A stretch of DNA of 64,000 nucleotides. Source: Spirometra erinaceieuropaei (taxonomy: Eukaryota; Platyhelminthes; Cestoda; Diphyllobothriidea; Diphyllobothriidae). The DNA lies in contig CACRXP010000730.1 of assembly GCA_902702965.1 (NCBI GenBank), positions 22,945-86,944 on the forward strand, written 5' to 3'. The notes under the pieces are model-generated. The model did not search any database and was not told the origin of the DNA. It saw nothing but the letters and a program-made list of their open reading frames with translations. Below, one piece after another: positions 11,111 to 22,050 of the stretch. Position 1 is the first letter of the stretch. Each line of letters starts with the position of its first letter. A program made the translations under genes and the position numbers.

Positions 11111-12639
11111 GCAGCTAGCAGCTGCCTGAGGCGCCTAGAAATTCTAGCGAAAACCCCCTACCAGTACCATATCCAAATCGCGTGCGCAATTCCGCCTAAC
11201 CGATCCACTATCATGAGCCTTGATTCCCTGCAATTCCGCAGTCCACTGGCGACATTAACAACCAAAAATAAGTGATAAAGGAGGGACAAATTAGTGCATT
11301 TTTTGGGAAGCAGATCAGCCTGTGTCCGCAAGCACAAAAATAGCCACGCGTGAGTGAAAAGAGAAAAAAAGCGGCGGCACGGATTCAAAAGCCTGCCGGT
11401 TTTTCGATCGCCAGCGCTACTGGTTGGCGTTCGATAGTAGTCAGTGTATGTCTGCGCGCGCGAAGTCTGCCGTTCTTGCTGTCGCATGCTTGATTGTCCC
11501 ATCACTGCGGAACGGAGCAAAGAGTTGAATAAGTAAACCTCCTTCAGGCCTGAAGGATGCAGTAGCAGTTCTGCGACCTCCTCATTAAAGACTAGCTTGA
11601 GAGGAATTTGAAACCAGCGAGGGTGTGGCACGCATAGATCTCGCTTTGGCTTAATCAAACCCTGCTTTCGCGCCTATCCCCAGACGCCCTGAGTCCTTCT
11701 TGTCAATAGGGTGTGAGTTTTGTGTGTCGTGTGTGTGACGAAAAATCCCGGTCAGGCGTATGTTGCGGGCCAGGGGTGTGGTGGCACGCCTAGGTGCGGG
11801 TCCGGCCGTGCCAGCCACCTGCGCCCTCCCACACCTACGGTCTTTTTGGCTGTGTCTTGACACCGCGTCCAGGTGGGGAGTGCGGTAGATGCTGCGCATG
11901 TCTACTATCACTGTAAACTAATTCACACGCAAGCCACCGTGCCTGTTGCGCTTTGGTGTGTAGCACACAGTGGACACCGTTGGAAGTGACGATCTAACTG
12001 TCGTGTGTTTAGCCCGGGGGTTCATCGGTGCCCAGCTGGAGACACCCGTATAAGTGTTACATGTCGAATTATGCAAATCGTGACTGCTCCTCACGGTCAT
12101 TAACTCTCACCCAACTTTCATCTGGGGTTCCCGGAAGCAAAGCTCTGCCTAGTGGCCGCACCCCGGTAAACGCCTCGACCGGCAGACTAAACCAGAGGAA
12201 AGTATCCGGTACTATGTGTCCCGACACTCGATTATCCTCTTCCCGTTGTCGTCCCTTCATCATCCTTCCCTTCCCTCCCTTTCCTTCTTTCCCACCCCTT
12301 TGCCCCCACTCTTCCCCTACATTCCCTTCCCTCATCTCCTCCTTCCAATCCACAAAATCCTACGAAAAGGGTGGCATGCAATCCCATAAGCGGCCCAGAC
12401 TAACTCGGGCCGCTATTCCACTAACCCAAACAGTAACCCATAGTGGAGTTCTGCGACCGACTGGAATCTCTGAACAGCCGTATTTAGGGACAATGCTGTT
12501 TACCCCCTCGCGAGGCAAGAGGCCAGAAAAGGTACCCTAAATTAACGCTGGGATTACGTCATCTTCAGGCAGATCGTGGATCGCAGACAAAAAACTCACA
12601 GTCAAAACAACAAAACAAACAACAACCCACATCCCCATC
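11111..12639. other. Unassigned, possibly LINE 5' region
   Basis: Contains a C/T-rich tract at 12245-12345 and a GC-rich part. Its place just before the LINE endonuclease at 12640 suggests a 5' untranslated region, without proof. The 166- and 170-codon frames have no motif. Confidence 0.35.
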
Positions 12640-13585
12640 CCTTCGCTTCTCCCGCAAGCTGCCGCTAATTCTGGCAGCCTGAAATGTCCGTTCCCTTTTA
12701 GACAATCCGAGGAGCAGCCGGCCGGAACGAAGGATAGCGCTAGTCGCTCGTTACAAGGTGGATATCGCTGTTCTCAGCGAGGCCTGCTTCCCTCAACAAG
12801 GCAAAGTGGAGGAGGTAGGCACCGGCTGCACCTTGTTCTGGAACGGCCATCCAAAGGCAGAGAGACGCGACGCCGGTGTCGTCTTTGTCATCCGGAACGA
12901 CATCGTGGGATGACTGTCTTATCTGTCGCAGGGCGTCAACTACCGTCTCAGGAGTTTACGCCTGCCCCTTCGGGGGGCATCATCAAGGTCTACGCCCTCC
13001 ACCTACCCCGAAACCGTCCCCGACAGGGCACACAACAAATTCTACGAGGACGCGCATACCCTCCTCTCGTCTGTGCCGAAGGAGAAATAGTTAGTACTTC
13101 GTTGTGACTTCATTGCCTGCGTCAGAGCAGACTACGGCGCCTGGAGAGGAGTGCTGGATACCCATGCGATTGCCGGCAGCAAAGACAACGGCCTTCTCCT
13201 GCTTCGAACCCGCGCAAGATGCAAGAGCTGGATGCACCCGCGATCGCGACGCTGACAGCTGCTGGACTACGATATTGTCCGGAGGCAAGATCGACAGGAC
13301 GTGCTGGTAACCGTGACGATCTGCGACGCCGACGACTGAACGAATCACCACCTCGTCATCTCCAAGATGAGCCTCCGACTGTAACCCCGCAGGAGGACAA
13401 AAGATAAGCAACCGCCAGGTAGGTTAAGTACTTGTCCGTCGAATTTGTCTACTCACCAGCCCAGCACGGGGGAGAACTGCCGGCCACGGACGACAGCGTT
13501 ATCGTGGAAACTCGGCAGTGTCAAATGAGGAGTACTATACAATGTGCTGTCTTGGACGTCTTTGGTGGCACTCGTCCTGAACACT
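12640..13585 (+). pseudogene. LINE family A, endonuclease domain (first part of a split copy)
   Basis: The frame with stops reads WNVRSLLDNPRSSRPERRIA, then ARYKVDIAVLSEACFPQQGK, RRDAGVVFVIRNDIVG. This is an apurinic-type (EEP) endonuclease domain of a non-LTR element. Later pieces match the family (ATWMHPRSRR-like, QMRSTIQCAVLDV near 13530). The copy is cut at about 13585 by a CR1-like LINE on the other strand and resumes at 15148. Confidence 0.75.
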
Positions 13586-15147
13586 AGAGAGAGAGAGGAC
13601 TGCTTTATTTTGAAAATAACTTTCAAAACTTTCAGCAAAAACGGTTCTCCAGTACACAGTGATTACCATAGAGATTAACAGGTTTTGGACAGGTGGAAAT
13701 GATTATATATGAAGAAAAAAGGACTTTGAGGTGCAAGATCGAGTTTTAGTTTTTGTTTTTCAGCATCTTTGCAGGTGAGATACCGGGCTAGAAATGGCAG
13801 TATGGAATTCCGATAGGCCAAAGTGCGGCAAGGGATGTGGCGGAAGCATCGACGCATGGGGCGTAAGGATTTCGCAGCCATTAACTCATTATGAAGGGGA
13901 TGGACGGTGTCATTCAGAATTCGGTCAGCGAATTGCTCCACCGAGTTGAAGTGTCGCTGCACGATGATATCAACTAAAGTATGATAGGAAACACCAGCAG
14001 CAGAGGCGAGCATTCGAATGACACGTTTAAAAATAATTAGATCTTTTTTAAGTAAAGCTGGAAAAATAACTGGAGAACAATAAAGAATGAGTGGAAGAAT
14101 ACAGCCATCTATGAATCGCCAGATTAAGGACTGGGGTGTGTGATATGAACGTAGACGATGAATGTAATAAACAAGTTTTTGAATTTTTGTTAAAAGGGCT
14201 TCCATATGAAGAGAGAAAGAGAGATTTGAGGATAAAGTAACACCTAGGTACCGGAAAGAAGATACCTTATTGGGAAGAATATCCAAAGGTTCAGGAATGG
14301 GAGAGGGTCGCAATCGAAACACACACTGTACTGATTTCTGATTGTTGAGTAGGAGTCCATTATTCGAAGACCATGCGGAGACGTGATCTAAGCCATCCTT
14401 TAAAGACTGTAGGTGAGTCAGGTTTTTGAGTGGGTGGCCTACGACCATGTCATCGGCATACTTAACATACAGGCAGTCGTTTGGCGATCTCAAATCATCA
14501 GTATGTAGGGAGAAAAGATGAGGGGATAAGATGGAACCTTGTAGAACTCCACAATTATTTGGAAGAATAGAATATTTTCTCTTTCCCGACTGGACAAACT
14601 GAGTGTGGGAGGAAAAATAATCTCTAAGCCAAGAGCCAACTCAGCTCGGAGTGTCGCACGCAGCTGTTTTGGTCAGGAGGAGTTGGCGCGGAATAGTGTT
14701 GAAGGCGGATGAGTAGTCAAGAAAAGCACATGCATATGCACGGCATCCCTTGTCTAAGTCTCTCAAAGCTGAATGAACAACTAAAGCAACAGCATCCAAG
14801 GTGCTACGCTTTGTCTTTTATGCAAATTGTAGAGGATCAGAAAAATTGACGGAGGAGGACTTAAGGGAATCTAATGCAACTCGTTCAGTAAGTTTCAGGA
14901 GTGCAGAAGAGCAGGCAATAGGACGGAAAGATTTAGGAGCAAAAGTTAAAGATTTTTTAAGGATTGGAGTAATTCTTACTGTACGCCAGGCGTCAGGAAT
15001 CTTGGACTCTATGAAGGATAGATTAATAAGGTGGGTCAAGACGGGAGCTATCTGCAAACAGCAAGACTTAAGGAGAAAAGGAGAGACACCGTCCGGCCCA
15101 GCCGCCGTTGACCCACGAATCTTTTTGAGATGGTGTTCCACTGTTTA
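13586..15147 (-). pseudogene. CR1-like LINE, reverse transcriptase, nested insertion, two in-frame stops
   Basis: One minus-strand frame runs from 15141 to 13675, 489 codons with only two stops (14818-14820 and about 14640). It reads AAGPDGVSPFLLKSCCLQIA, WRTVRITPILKK, FRPIACSSALLKLTERVALD, YACAFLDYSSAFNTIPRQLL, GVLQGSILSPHLFSL and the active-site YVKYADDMVVG, then a thumb and C-terminal region. The catalytic Asp residues of the palm are present. It lies inside the LINE copy 12640-17500, which therefore predates it. Confidence 0.8.
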
Positions 15148-15310
15148 ACGAAAACGATGCAGACACCAGCAGCCTGCTCGCCGAAGATCACGGGCTGCAT
15201 CAAGCCAATGGGAACCATTAGACCGACGACACCAAAGCGGCCTTCTTCTGATATCGCCGCCCTGAACAACGACGACTGCTGGAGATGCAGGACGCCTGAA
15301 TGAGAAGGTG
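15148..15310 (+). pseudogene. LINE family A, continuation after the nested insertion
   Basis: The frame reads ENDADTSSLLAEDHGLHQAN, DDTKAAFF, LLEMQDA, which is the family stretch between endonuclease and reverse transcriptase. It follows on from 13585 in element order. The order resumes at about 16345 with NSSHAAVKAIYGP. Confidence 0.7.
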
Positions 15311-16344
15311 TTGCCGGCAGACATCATGACCGGTCTGGCGTCATTGTGTAACGCCCCTGGACTTGAACAGTATTGTTTGAATGCCGTGACACTTTTGGCG
15401 CGAGGACCTAGGGTGGAGATGACGTAACCGCGTGTCAGCGAAGATGGCCGGTGTCCCTTCCTCTCTCATCCGCCGATCCCTGCCCCCTTACCGTACCGTA
15501 CCGTAACGCTCGCCTGGCTCTCCGTCTCACAACATCGGCACCTCCCTCGGCCCTCCCCTGCAGTTGCCCACAGCGCTGCGCTCCCCACCGGTTATTTAGC
15601 TGGCATGTCGCTATCGCCTCTTCACTCAGACAGGTCATTCTTCAGCTGTAACTCATCCCCCTGTATTGTTAACAGTTATTATACACATTTTCCTTGGTTG
15701 TCTCGTTATGCATTACACTATTTCCATTACTCGATCTGTCTTCTTCCCCGGTGTATGGATGAGTATCAAGAAGTGTTAACAGTTCCGTTCAGGGTCTAAC
15801 CCGGCCAGGATCTACTCTCAGCGTTCTCTTACTCTGGTGTGTGCTACCCTTGACGTCCTCGGCCGCTACAATTGTTCAGGACCTCTCTGCCTCAAGGTCA
15901 TTCACGCCGTTCCAGACGCGCTGACCTGAAGTCACACGGCCGACAGCTCGGGCATACCTGAGTCCGCACAGCCGCAGCTGCCCATGCGCCACCCCCTGCA
16001 ACCAGCAAAACAAGCCACTGGGACATTACCCCTCGGCAAGTGAAACACACGCTGACTGGACACCACTTGAGCTTGGCCCACGAGCCTACAAAAGCGGTTG
16101 ACACCACTATCTTAGGAACTCTCAGGCATGACTGGACGCAGTCAACACCAGCGCTGGCTTCGCCAGTGGCCACTGTCACCTGAGAGGACAACTCCGGGTT
16201 CTGTGCACAACAAACTCCTCATTCTGGTGACTTTTTCCTTCCCTCTACAACACTAGGATTTGCCCTGATTATGGTGACGCTTAGACCACTCACACATTCT
16301 CACCGCATAACCACCACAAAGGTAACCCAGTGGTATGTGTACCG
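15311..16344. other. Unidentified insert within LINE family A copy
   Basis: Because LINE sequence stops at 15310 and resumes at about 16345 with little loss, this 1-kb segment looks inserted. Part of it (15900-16170) resembles 5590-5860 inside the Helitron (TGGACRCCACTT, ACCAGCGC). It holds a C/T-rich stretch and a small TACCG repeat (15490-15507). No coding motif seen. Confidence 0.45.
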
Positions 16345-17500
16345 AAATGACATAAATAGCTCCCACGCAGCAGTCAAGGCGATCTACGGTCCCAAAACCA
16401 AAGCAGAGGCCTGCTTCCCCGTTCTGATAGTACAGCCCCCTTGCAAAGATATACCATGATGTGGAGCGCCGAATAGGGCACTTCAGAAGTTTCTTCAACC
16501 TCCCATCCACGATTTCCGACGTCGTCATTGACCGACGACCTGGACCTCCCGCCTGCAATCCCTGAAACAGTAAGAGTTGTGCACCGAATCTCCAACGAGA
16601 AAGCACCGGAATCTGATGAGATTTTAGGCTGAATTTTACAAGCACGGCGGCCCCGGCTGATGGATCAACTTACGACGTCATTCCAGACGTGACCCTGGTG
16701 ACATGTCCCACAGGACTTCGAAGGAGCGACAGTCGTCCATCTGGCAGCTCTGGGATAATCAGTGAAAAGGCTCGCCACTCAACAACCTCAGAAAGGTCTT
16801 CGCTATCACCCTCCTCAACCTTCTCAACGGCCATTTCGTACATGAACTCCTATCCCGGAAGCCAGTGTGCCTTCGCACGCTGCTGCTGAAGTACCGGCAT
16901 GAATTTCGCTGCCCGTCAGCTGCAAGGGTAGTGCGAAAGATGCAAACACACCCCTACCTTCAATTCGTAGGCCTGACAAAAACCTTGGACACGGCAAATT
17001 GAGATGAGCTTTGGAAAATCATGCGGAAATTCGGGTGTCCTGTACAATTCACGCACACGGTACGTCAGCTCCACGTCGGTGTGATGGCGCGCGTCACGGT
17101 CAAAGGGATCGTCTCGGGACGATTCGCGCTGACCAATGGAATGAGGCAGGGCTGCGTACTCGTCCTCACCCTCTTCACTCTTATGTTCTCCTTGATTCTG
17201 ATGAAAGCCTTCTGTGATGAGCGTCCGGGGATCCCCGTCGCCTGCAGAGCCAACAGTCATCTTATCAATAGTTGGCGCATGCGGGCTTCAAGGTTTCTCT
17301 CTGCCACTTCTGTCCACTACCTGCTTTTCGCGGACGACTGCGCGCACAACACCGTGACAAAAATTGACATGCAACGGAGCTGTGCCAACAACAGACTGGC
17401 CATCAGCATGGACAAATCGGTAGTCATGCCTCAACCGTCACCCAAAGCTGCATCGCACCCACGTAAACGGCACCCAACTGCAGACCGGTCGGTTTAAGGT
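16345..17500 (+). pseudogene. LINE family A, reverse transcriptase part
   Basis: Shifted frames read AAVKAIYGPKTK, AEFYKHGGPG, then in the open stretch 17021-17497 MRKFGCPVQFTHTVRQLHVG, GMRQGCVLVLTLFTLMFSLI and the active-site box HYLLFADDCAHNT. These are fingers and palm motifs of a non-LTR reverse transcriptase. Earlier parts have many stops. At about 17500 the sequence switches to the opposite strand of the same family. Confidence 0.75.
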
Positions 17501-17509
17501 GATGTCTTC

Positions 17510-17964
17510 ACAAGTCTTCGGGTTGATTTGTAGATGCTTAAAGGAATTCTTCGAGGTTTCCTTGTAGCGGGGACTTTGACCTCCTTATAGGCGAGTCACC
17601 GTGGTGACATCACAGAAGAAGAGTTGTTTCGGCAGACAAGCATTGTTCGCCCTCACGAGGAAGCCGCTTCATCGTAATTGCGGTTGCTTCAGCATGACGT
17701 GGACGCTGCGTGGACTCCAGCGCGTTCCAAAACCGCCATGTCCAGGATCATGTACTGCCGCCTAAGATTTAAGATTCTCCGAAGACAGCTGAGGCAGAAA
17801 TGATTCTGCTTCTGTGCTTGTCTCTTGCAGACTGTCCAGGTCTCCGCACAAAACAGCAATTTCGTTAGAATCACAGCTTCGTCCATCCTCAGTTTGATGT
17901 CCAGTTGGAGACCGTGGGGATTCCATACCGAGTTCTGCGGCTGTCGACGCTTAAATTTCAGCAA
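17510..17964 (-). pseudogene. LINE family A, C-terminal region in inverted orientation
   Basis: The minus frame 17964-17689 reads NSVWNPHGLQLDIKLRMDEA, ILTKLLFCAETWTVCKRQAQ, QNHFCLSCLRRILNLRRQYM. This is the conserved region downstream of the reverse transcriptase in the same family. It is inverted compared with the pieces on both sides, so an inversion or a separate insertion occurred. Confidence 0.7.
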
Positions 17965-18029
17965 TCAACTGATTTATTGACTGGAAGATATGCGGACCCT
18001 GAAAGACAATGCCACTGGGGACATAATGG

Positions 18030-19260
18030 CTTCAACTGCGAAATGTCATTCGTCTTACCGTCATGGATGTCCTTGATCGAGCGTGTCGCCAGTATCAAGA
18101 GTGGTTCAACGACGACGAGGAAATCTCCAATCTGCTCTCCGGAAAGAACAGGCTGCACACAACCTACGACAACTGAGAGACTCATGATAACAAAGCAGCT
18201 TAGTTTCACTGTCGAAGCCTGGTGCGAGTACGACTGTGGGAGATGCAAAAGGCTTGGACGGATGGCAAGTTTGAAGAGCTACACGGCTACGCGGACCGCA
18301 ACTGCATGAAGAATTTCTTCGTCTCAATCAAGGCGCCGCTGCTCAACTCCAATCGAGCAACGCTCCTCACTGATAAATAGCAGAATCTGCAAGCGTTGGA
18401 CGGGGTACTTCAGAAGCATCCTCAACGGGCCATCTTCACTTTCAGACAACGACGCCATCGACAAGTTCCCGCATGTGTTGTTCAAAGCCAGACTCGAAGG
18501 CCCGCCACAACTGCCAGAGACCATCAAGGATGTACGCCAGATATCTAGCGGAAATGTACCAGGAACTCAAGAAGTCTCCGCCGAATTCTTCATGTATGGC
18601 ATTCCCTTGCAAATGCTCACTTCACTCTTCCAGATGTGTGGATAAGGACAATTTTCTCAATAATTTAGATACGTGACCATCGTTCATATATACAAGCGCA
18701 AGGGAAACCAACAACTTTGCGACAATCACAGAAGCATTTCGCCACTTAACATCGCAGAAAAAATTTTGCCCACTTCCTCCTCAACCGTCTTGACACATCT
18801 GTGGCTTTTCCCAGAAAGTCAGTGTGGATTTCGCAGGAACAGCTTAACCAACGGCATCAGCTTCGCAGCCTGCCAAGAAATGAGGTCCAACATCTGCACC
18901 GCTTTCGTCGATCCGACAAAGTCCCCGACACTGGGAACCTTTACGGGCTCCGGAAGATTGTACTGAACTTCGGATGTCCGAAGCACTTCACACAAATTCG
19001 GCGTCAACTTCACGATGGAATGATGGCCTACGTTACGGACAGTGGGGCAGTCTCTGGAGCATGCGCAATGACCAACAGGGCGAAAGAGGACTGCGTACTC
19101 ACTCTCACCCCATTTGCTCTCCTGGGCTCTATTATACTGATGGATGCCCACCGCGAGGAGCCGCCAAATATCGAAATCAACTAGCGTATCGACGGGAAAC
19201 TGTTCAAAAGCATAGTGCAGAACTGTGGTCACCACCTGTCGGGCAAAGAAAAGTGTGAAA
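18030..19260 (+). pseudogene. LINE family A, second copy, linker and reverse transcriptase
   Basis: Shifted frames read TVMDVLDRACRQYQEWFNDD, EEISNLLSGKNRLH, EMQKAWTDGKFEELHGYADR, then IYKRKGNQQLCDNHRSIS, ESQCGFRRNSLT, FGCPKHFTQIRRQLHDGMMA. It is degenerate throughout and ends after the palm, before the FADD box. Confidence 0.72.
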
Positions 19261-19302
19261 CGGCTCTACTTTGCTAGAAAAAAACTACTAAGAAGCTGGT
19301 CT

Positions 19303-19700
19303 GGCAAGGGTATAGTATGTAACCCCCTTGGGGAGACCGTAGTTGCCTACAAACATAACGCCAACCATGGTCATGCTTTCAAAGGGAAATCTCTGGCCTG
19401 TAAGCATTTAAGGAAAACTCGGACGTAACCGTAGCTATAAGCCAATCCCTAACCCTAGCTTACGTCCCAAATTCAAACCATAACCCAGGCCTGGAAACCC
19501 TATTCCCAATAATAACCCGACTAACGCTAATTTTAACGGTTTCAAAACCCTAACCTTGAGCCTAAAACGGGCAACTTGGATACCGATGACGCTGGCGGTC
19601 AAAATCTGTTCCCTGCTTAACTTCTTTCGCGACCTTCTGCCAGGCAAACCGTTATGAAGCACGCCAACCACCCAGGGGGGTTACATACCCTATTCTTGCC
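19303..19700. mobile_element. MITE D-like element with telomere-like interior
   Basis: The ends GGCAAGGGTATAGTATGTAA and TTACATACCCTATTCTTGCC are inverted. The middle (19440-19560) has repeated CCCTAA-like units. It shares the GTTA-TGTAACCCC theme with the element at 2259 but differs in sequence. Confidence 0.55.
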
Positions 19701-20226
19701 GCTGGTCTGTTGCTAACTGGGAGTAGAGTCATTTCGGGATGTTGCACTTCCTTGAAAAGTGTACGGGTATATCGCAGAAGCCCAAGCCGAGAGCGAAACC
19801 CTGGCTACCACGACCTTCAGACCCGACTCCGAATGGAAAGGTAAGATGGATTGCTAGTTGGATGGATTGTATATTCTGTACAGAACAGTTAGAGAAGGTA
19901 TTGGGAGGAGTCCGCAACCAAAGGAAAGTGTCTCTGGTGTCGGGAGAACGGCGTCCCAAGTCTCAGTCAGGGAATGCGTTAGTCTTAAGCCAGAGCACGT
20001 CTGACTCGGCCTTGAATCTGATTGGTCAGTTGGAGAGCGGAGTTGGTGAATGCCGGACAGCCCTGGTGCGCACGTGCAGAGGCCTAGCGTTGAGACAGAC
20101 GCTCGGAGTAGGGGCCCTACAAGCACACACTTGTCTCATCTCAATTGTCACGGTCATCGAGGCCTTTGTGGAGCAACTTCAGAACGCCTCACCTCATCAT
20201 ATCAGTTCACCCGCGGAGTGGCTTAT

Positions 20227-21218
20227 ACAGTGCGTGACCGATCTCATGAAATGTTGGCCAAAAGTCCGGAATGCATTTCCGATTAGGACGGATGACTTAA
20301 GTGGGGTTGTTATACTAATTATCATACAACATAATCTTATAACATTTCGGACTCGGCAGGATGTCGGCTTTGGAATGCACCTCCTTTTTACCTCCTGCAG
20401 GAACCACACTCGGTAAAAAATGACTACTTAAGTAGCATGCATTTTTCCTATTGATTTTCGATGGTCTTGTAAATTCGAAAATATTTTACAGAAAACATGC
20501 ACAAAAATATGCATTATTTCGCTCAGTTGGTAGGAAATCACATTGGCTTTATATTTCATACCAGAAGAAAGTGTGTATTTAGGTTTTAAAAAAGCTTTCC
20601 AATTCCCGAATAATTTTCAGCCTGATCTGCCATTGCATCAGCGTTTAGCAATTTCAGTCTACAAGGTGCATGCTGTCCGCATAAGGAAAATCCTATATTC
20701 TAGTATGCCTTTAAGAAGATACCACATAGAGTTCATGAAATTTTGCAATGAATCCGGACTGTGCTGTACATTTCATGGGAAGCATTAGTAAACGCACATG
20801 TGCGGTCTTGCATGCATGGACATCTCACGGTCTTAAAAATCTCATAATTAGAAACTTTTTAAAACCTTAATATACACTTCCTTCGGGCATAAAATATAAA
20901 GACAGCGTGATTTCCTCTCAAATAAGTAAAAGAAAACATATTTTGTGCATGTTCTCTATAAAATCTATTTAAATTTATAAGACATCGAAAATCAATATGA
21001 AAAATGCATACTAATTAAGTAGTCATTTTTACCGAGTGTGGTTCTTGCAGGAGGTCAAAAGGAAGTGCATTCAAAAGCCGACATCCTGGCGAGTCCGAAA
21101 TATTATAGGGTTGTGCTGCAAGATAATCAGTATAACAACCTCACTTAAGTAATCCGTCCTAATCGGAAACGCATTCCAGAATTTTGGCCAACATTTCATG
21201 AGATCGGTCACACACTGT
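20227..21218. mobile_element. MITE C, about 1 kb, long inverted repeats, TA target site
   Basis: It begins CAGTGCGTGACCGATCTC and ends with the inverse, each flanked by TA, as in Tc1/mariner-type elements. The arms (20227-20470 and 20985-21218) share the segments CATGAAATGTTGGCC, GACTCGGCAGGATGTCGGC and TACTTAAGTAG. The 500-bp centre has an 81-codon open frame at 20543-20788 but no transposase motif. Confidence 0.7.
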
Positions 21219-21499
21219 AACACTGCATCAAGCAGTGGTTTTGGACTCACTTAATCATACATATTCTCCGATCGTCAAACAAGACTAAAACTGGGACGGC
21301 AGGAATCTCTGGAGGATGACCCCTGCCCGTTGACCCAGCTACGCTTGTCGGTGACGGTGGAATGATCCTTGGAGAAGGCTGGCTGCGAAGTAGGTACGCT
21401 CCCCATTCTGACCAACAATCGCAGACCATGGAGGTGAGTGATTCGACAGTGATCTAGAAAGTCGATTGTCAATGGAGAGATGAGTACCAGAAGGCAGTA

Positions 21500-22050
21500 G
21501 TTAAGAAGGAGACACGATCGCTGGAACAAGAGCTTTATTCGCCCGATGTTTCGGATTCCTACTGGAACCCATCATCGGTGGCAAAAGCAGATACGGGTGA
21601 TTCATGCACTAGGGGTTTCAGTATTTATAGGATGTAGCTGCCACTCTACCCCACACCTATGAAAATCCACGGCTCACCCTCCTTCATCAGGGATTGTTGC
21701 ACTTGGTGTGATAACTGTTCGATGGCCGACATTCGCGTTGTCAAACGTTACAATTTCACCAGAGTTGTTGGATGTAGGTGGGATGATAGCTCGACCATCT
21801 GACCCGCCGACCCTGACGTTGGGAACAGTGTTCACCTCTGCGCTTCCCGCGTAGCTAATTACACCGCCTAGGCGAAGCCTCAGCACCGAGTATGGAAAAG
21901 GAAGGTCGTTGCACTTCTTAATAGAATGGGGTCCAGCTAGCGTTTTACGCGGTTGTCACCTTTAGCGAGAATTCCGGCCTCATCGAATCTGAATGTGTGG
22001 CCGGATCTCGTCGAATAAGCCGGAACTCGGGAACTGGCGTCTATAAAAAG
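21500..22050 (-). mobile_element. Penelope-like element 3' end (C-terminal tail plus pseudo-LTR)
   Basis: Reading the minus strand from 22050: a frame with SGHTFRFDEAGILAKGDNRV (end of the GIY-YIG domain), one stop, LPFPYSVLRLRLGGVISYAG, then VPNVRVGGSDGRAIIPPTSN and ANVGHRTVITPSATIPDEGG. Downstream is the family 1 pseudo-LTR with a hammerhead-like motif at 21541-21590, ending near 21500. The 5' boundary is not defined. Confidence 0.75.
21541..21590 (-). ncRNA. Hammerhead-like motif, Penelope family 1 copy
   Basis: The minus strand reads CCGATGA (one change from CTGATGA), stem GGGTTCC/GGAATCC with loop AGTA, then GAAACATC. Two core changes make it likely inactive. Confidence 0.5.

Larger units (their letters stand above)
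10576..11207 (+). repeat. Dispersed direct repeat, units 10576-10660 and 11122-11207
   Basis: Shared segments: TTCTAGC(A/G)AAAA and CCAAATCGC(A/G)TGCG in the same order. The LINE fragment at 10798 lies between the two units. Confidence 0.5.
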
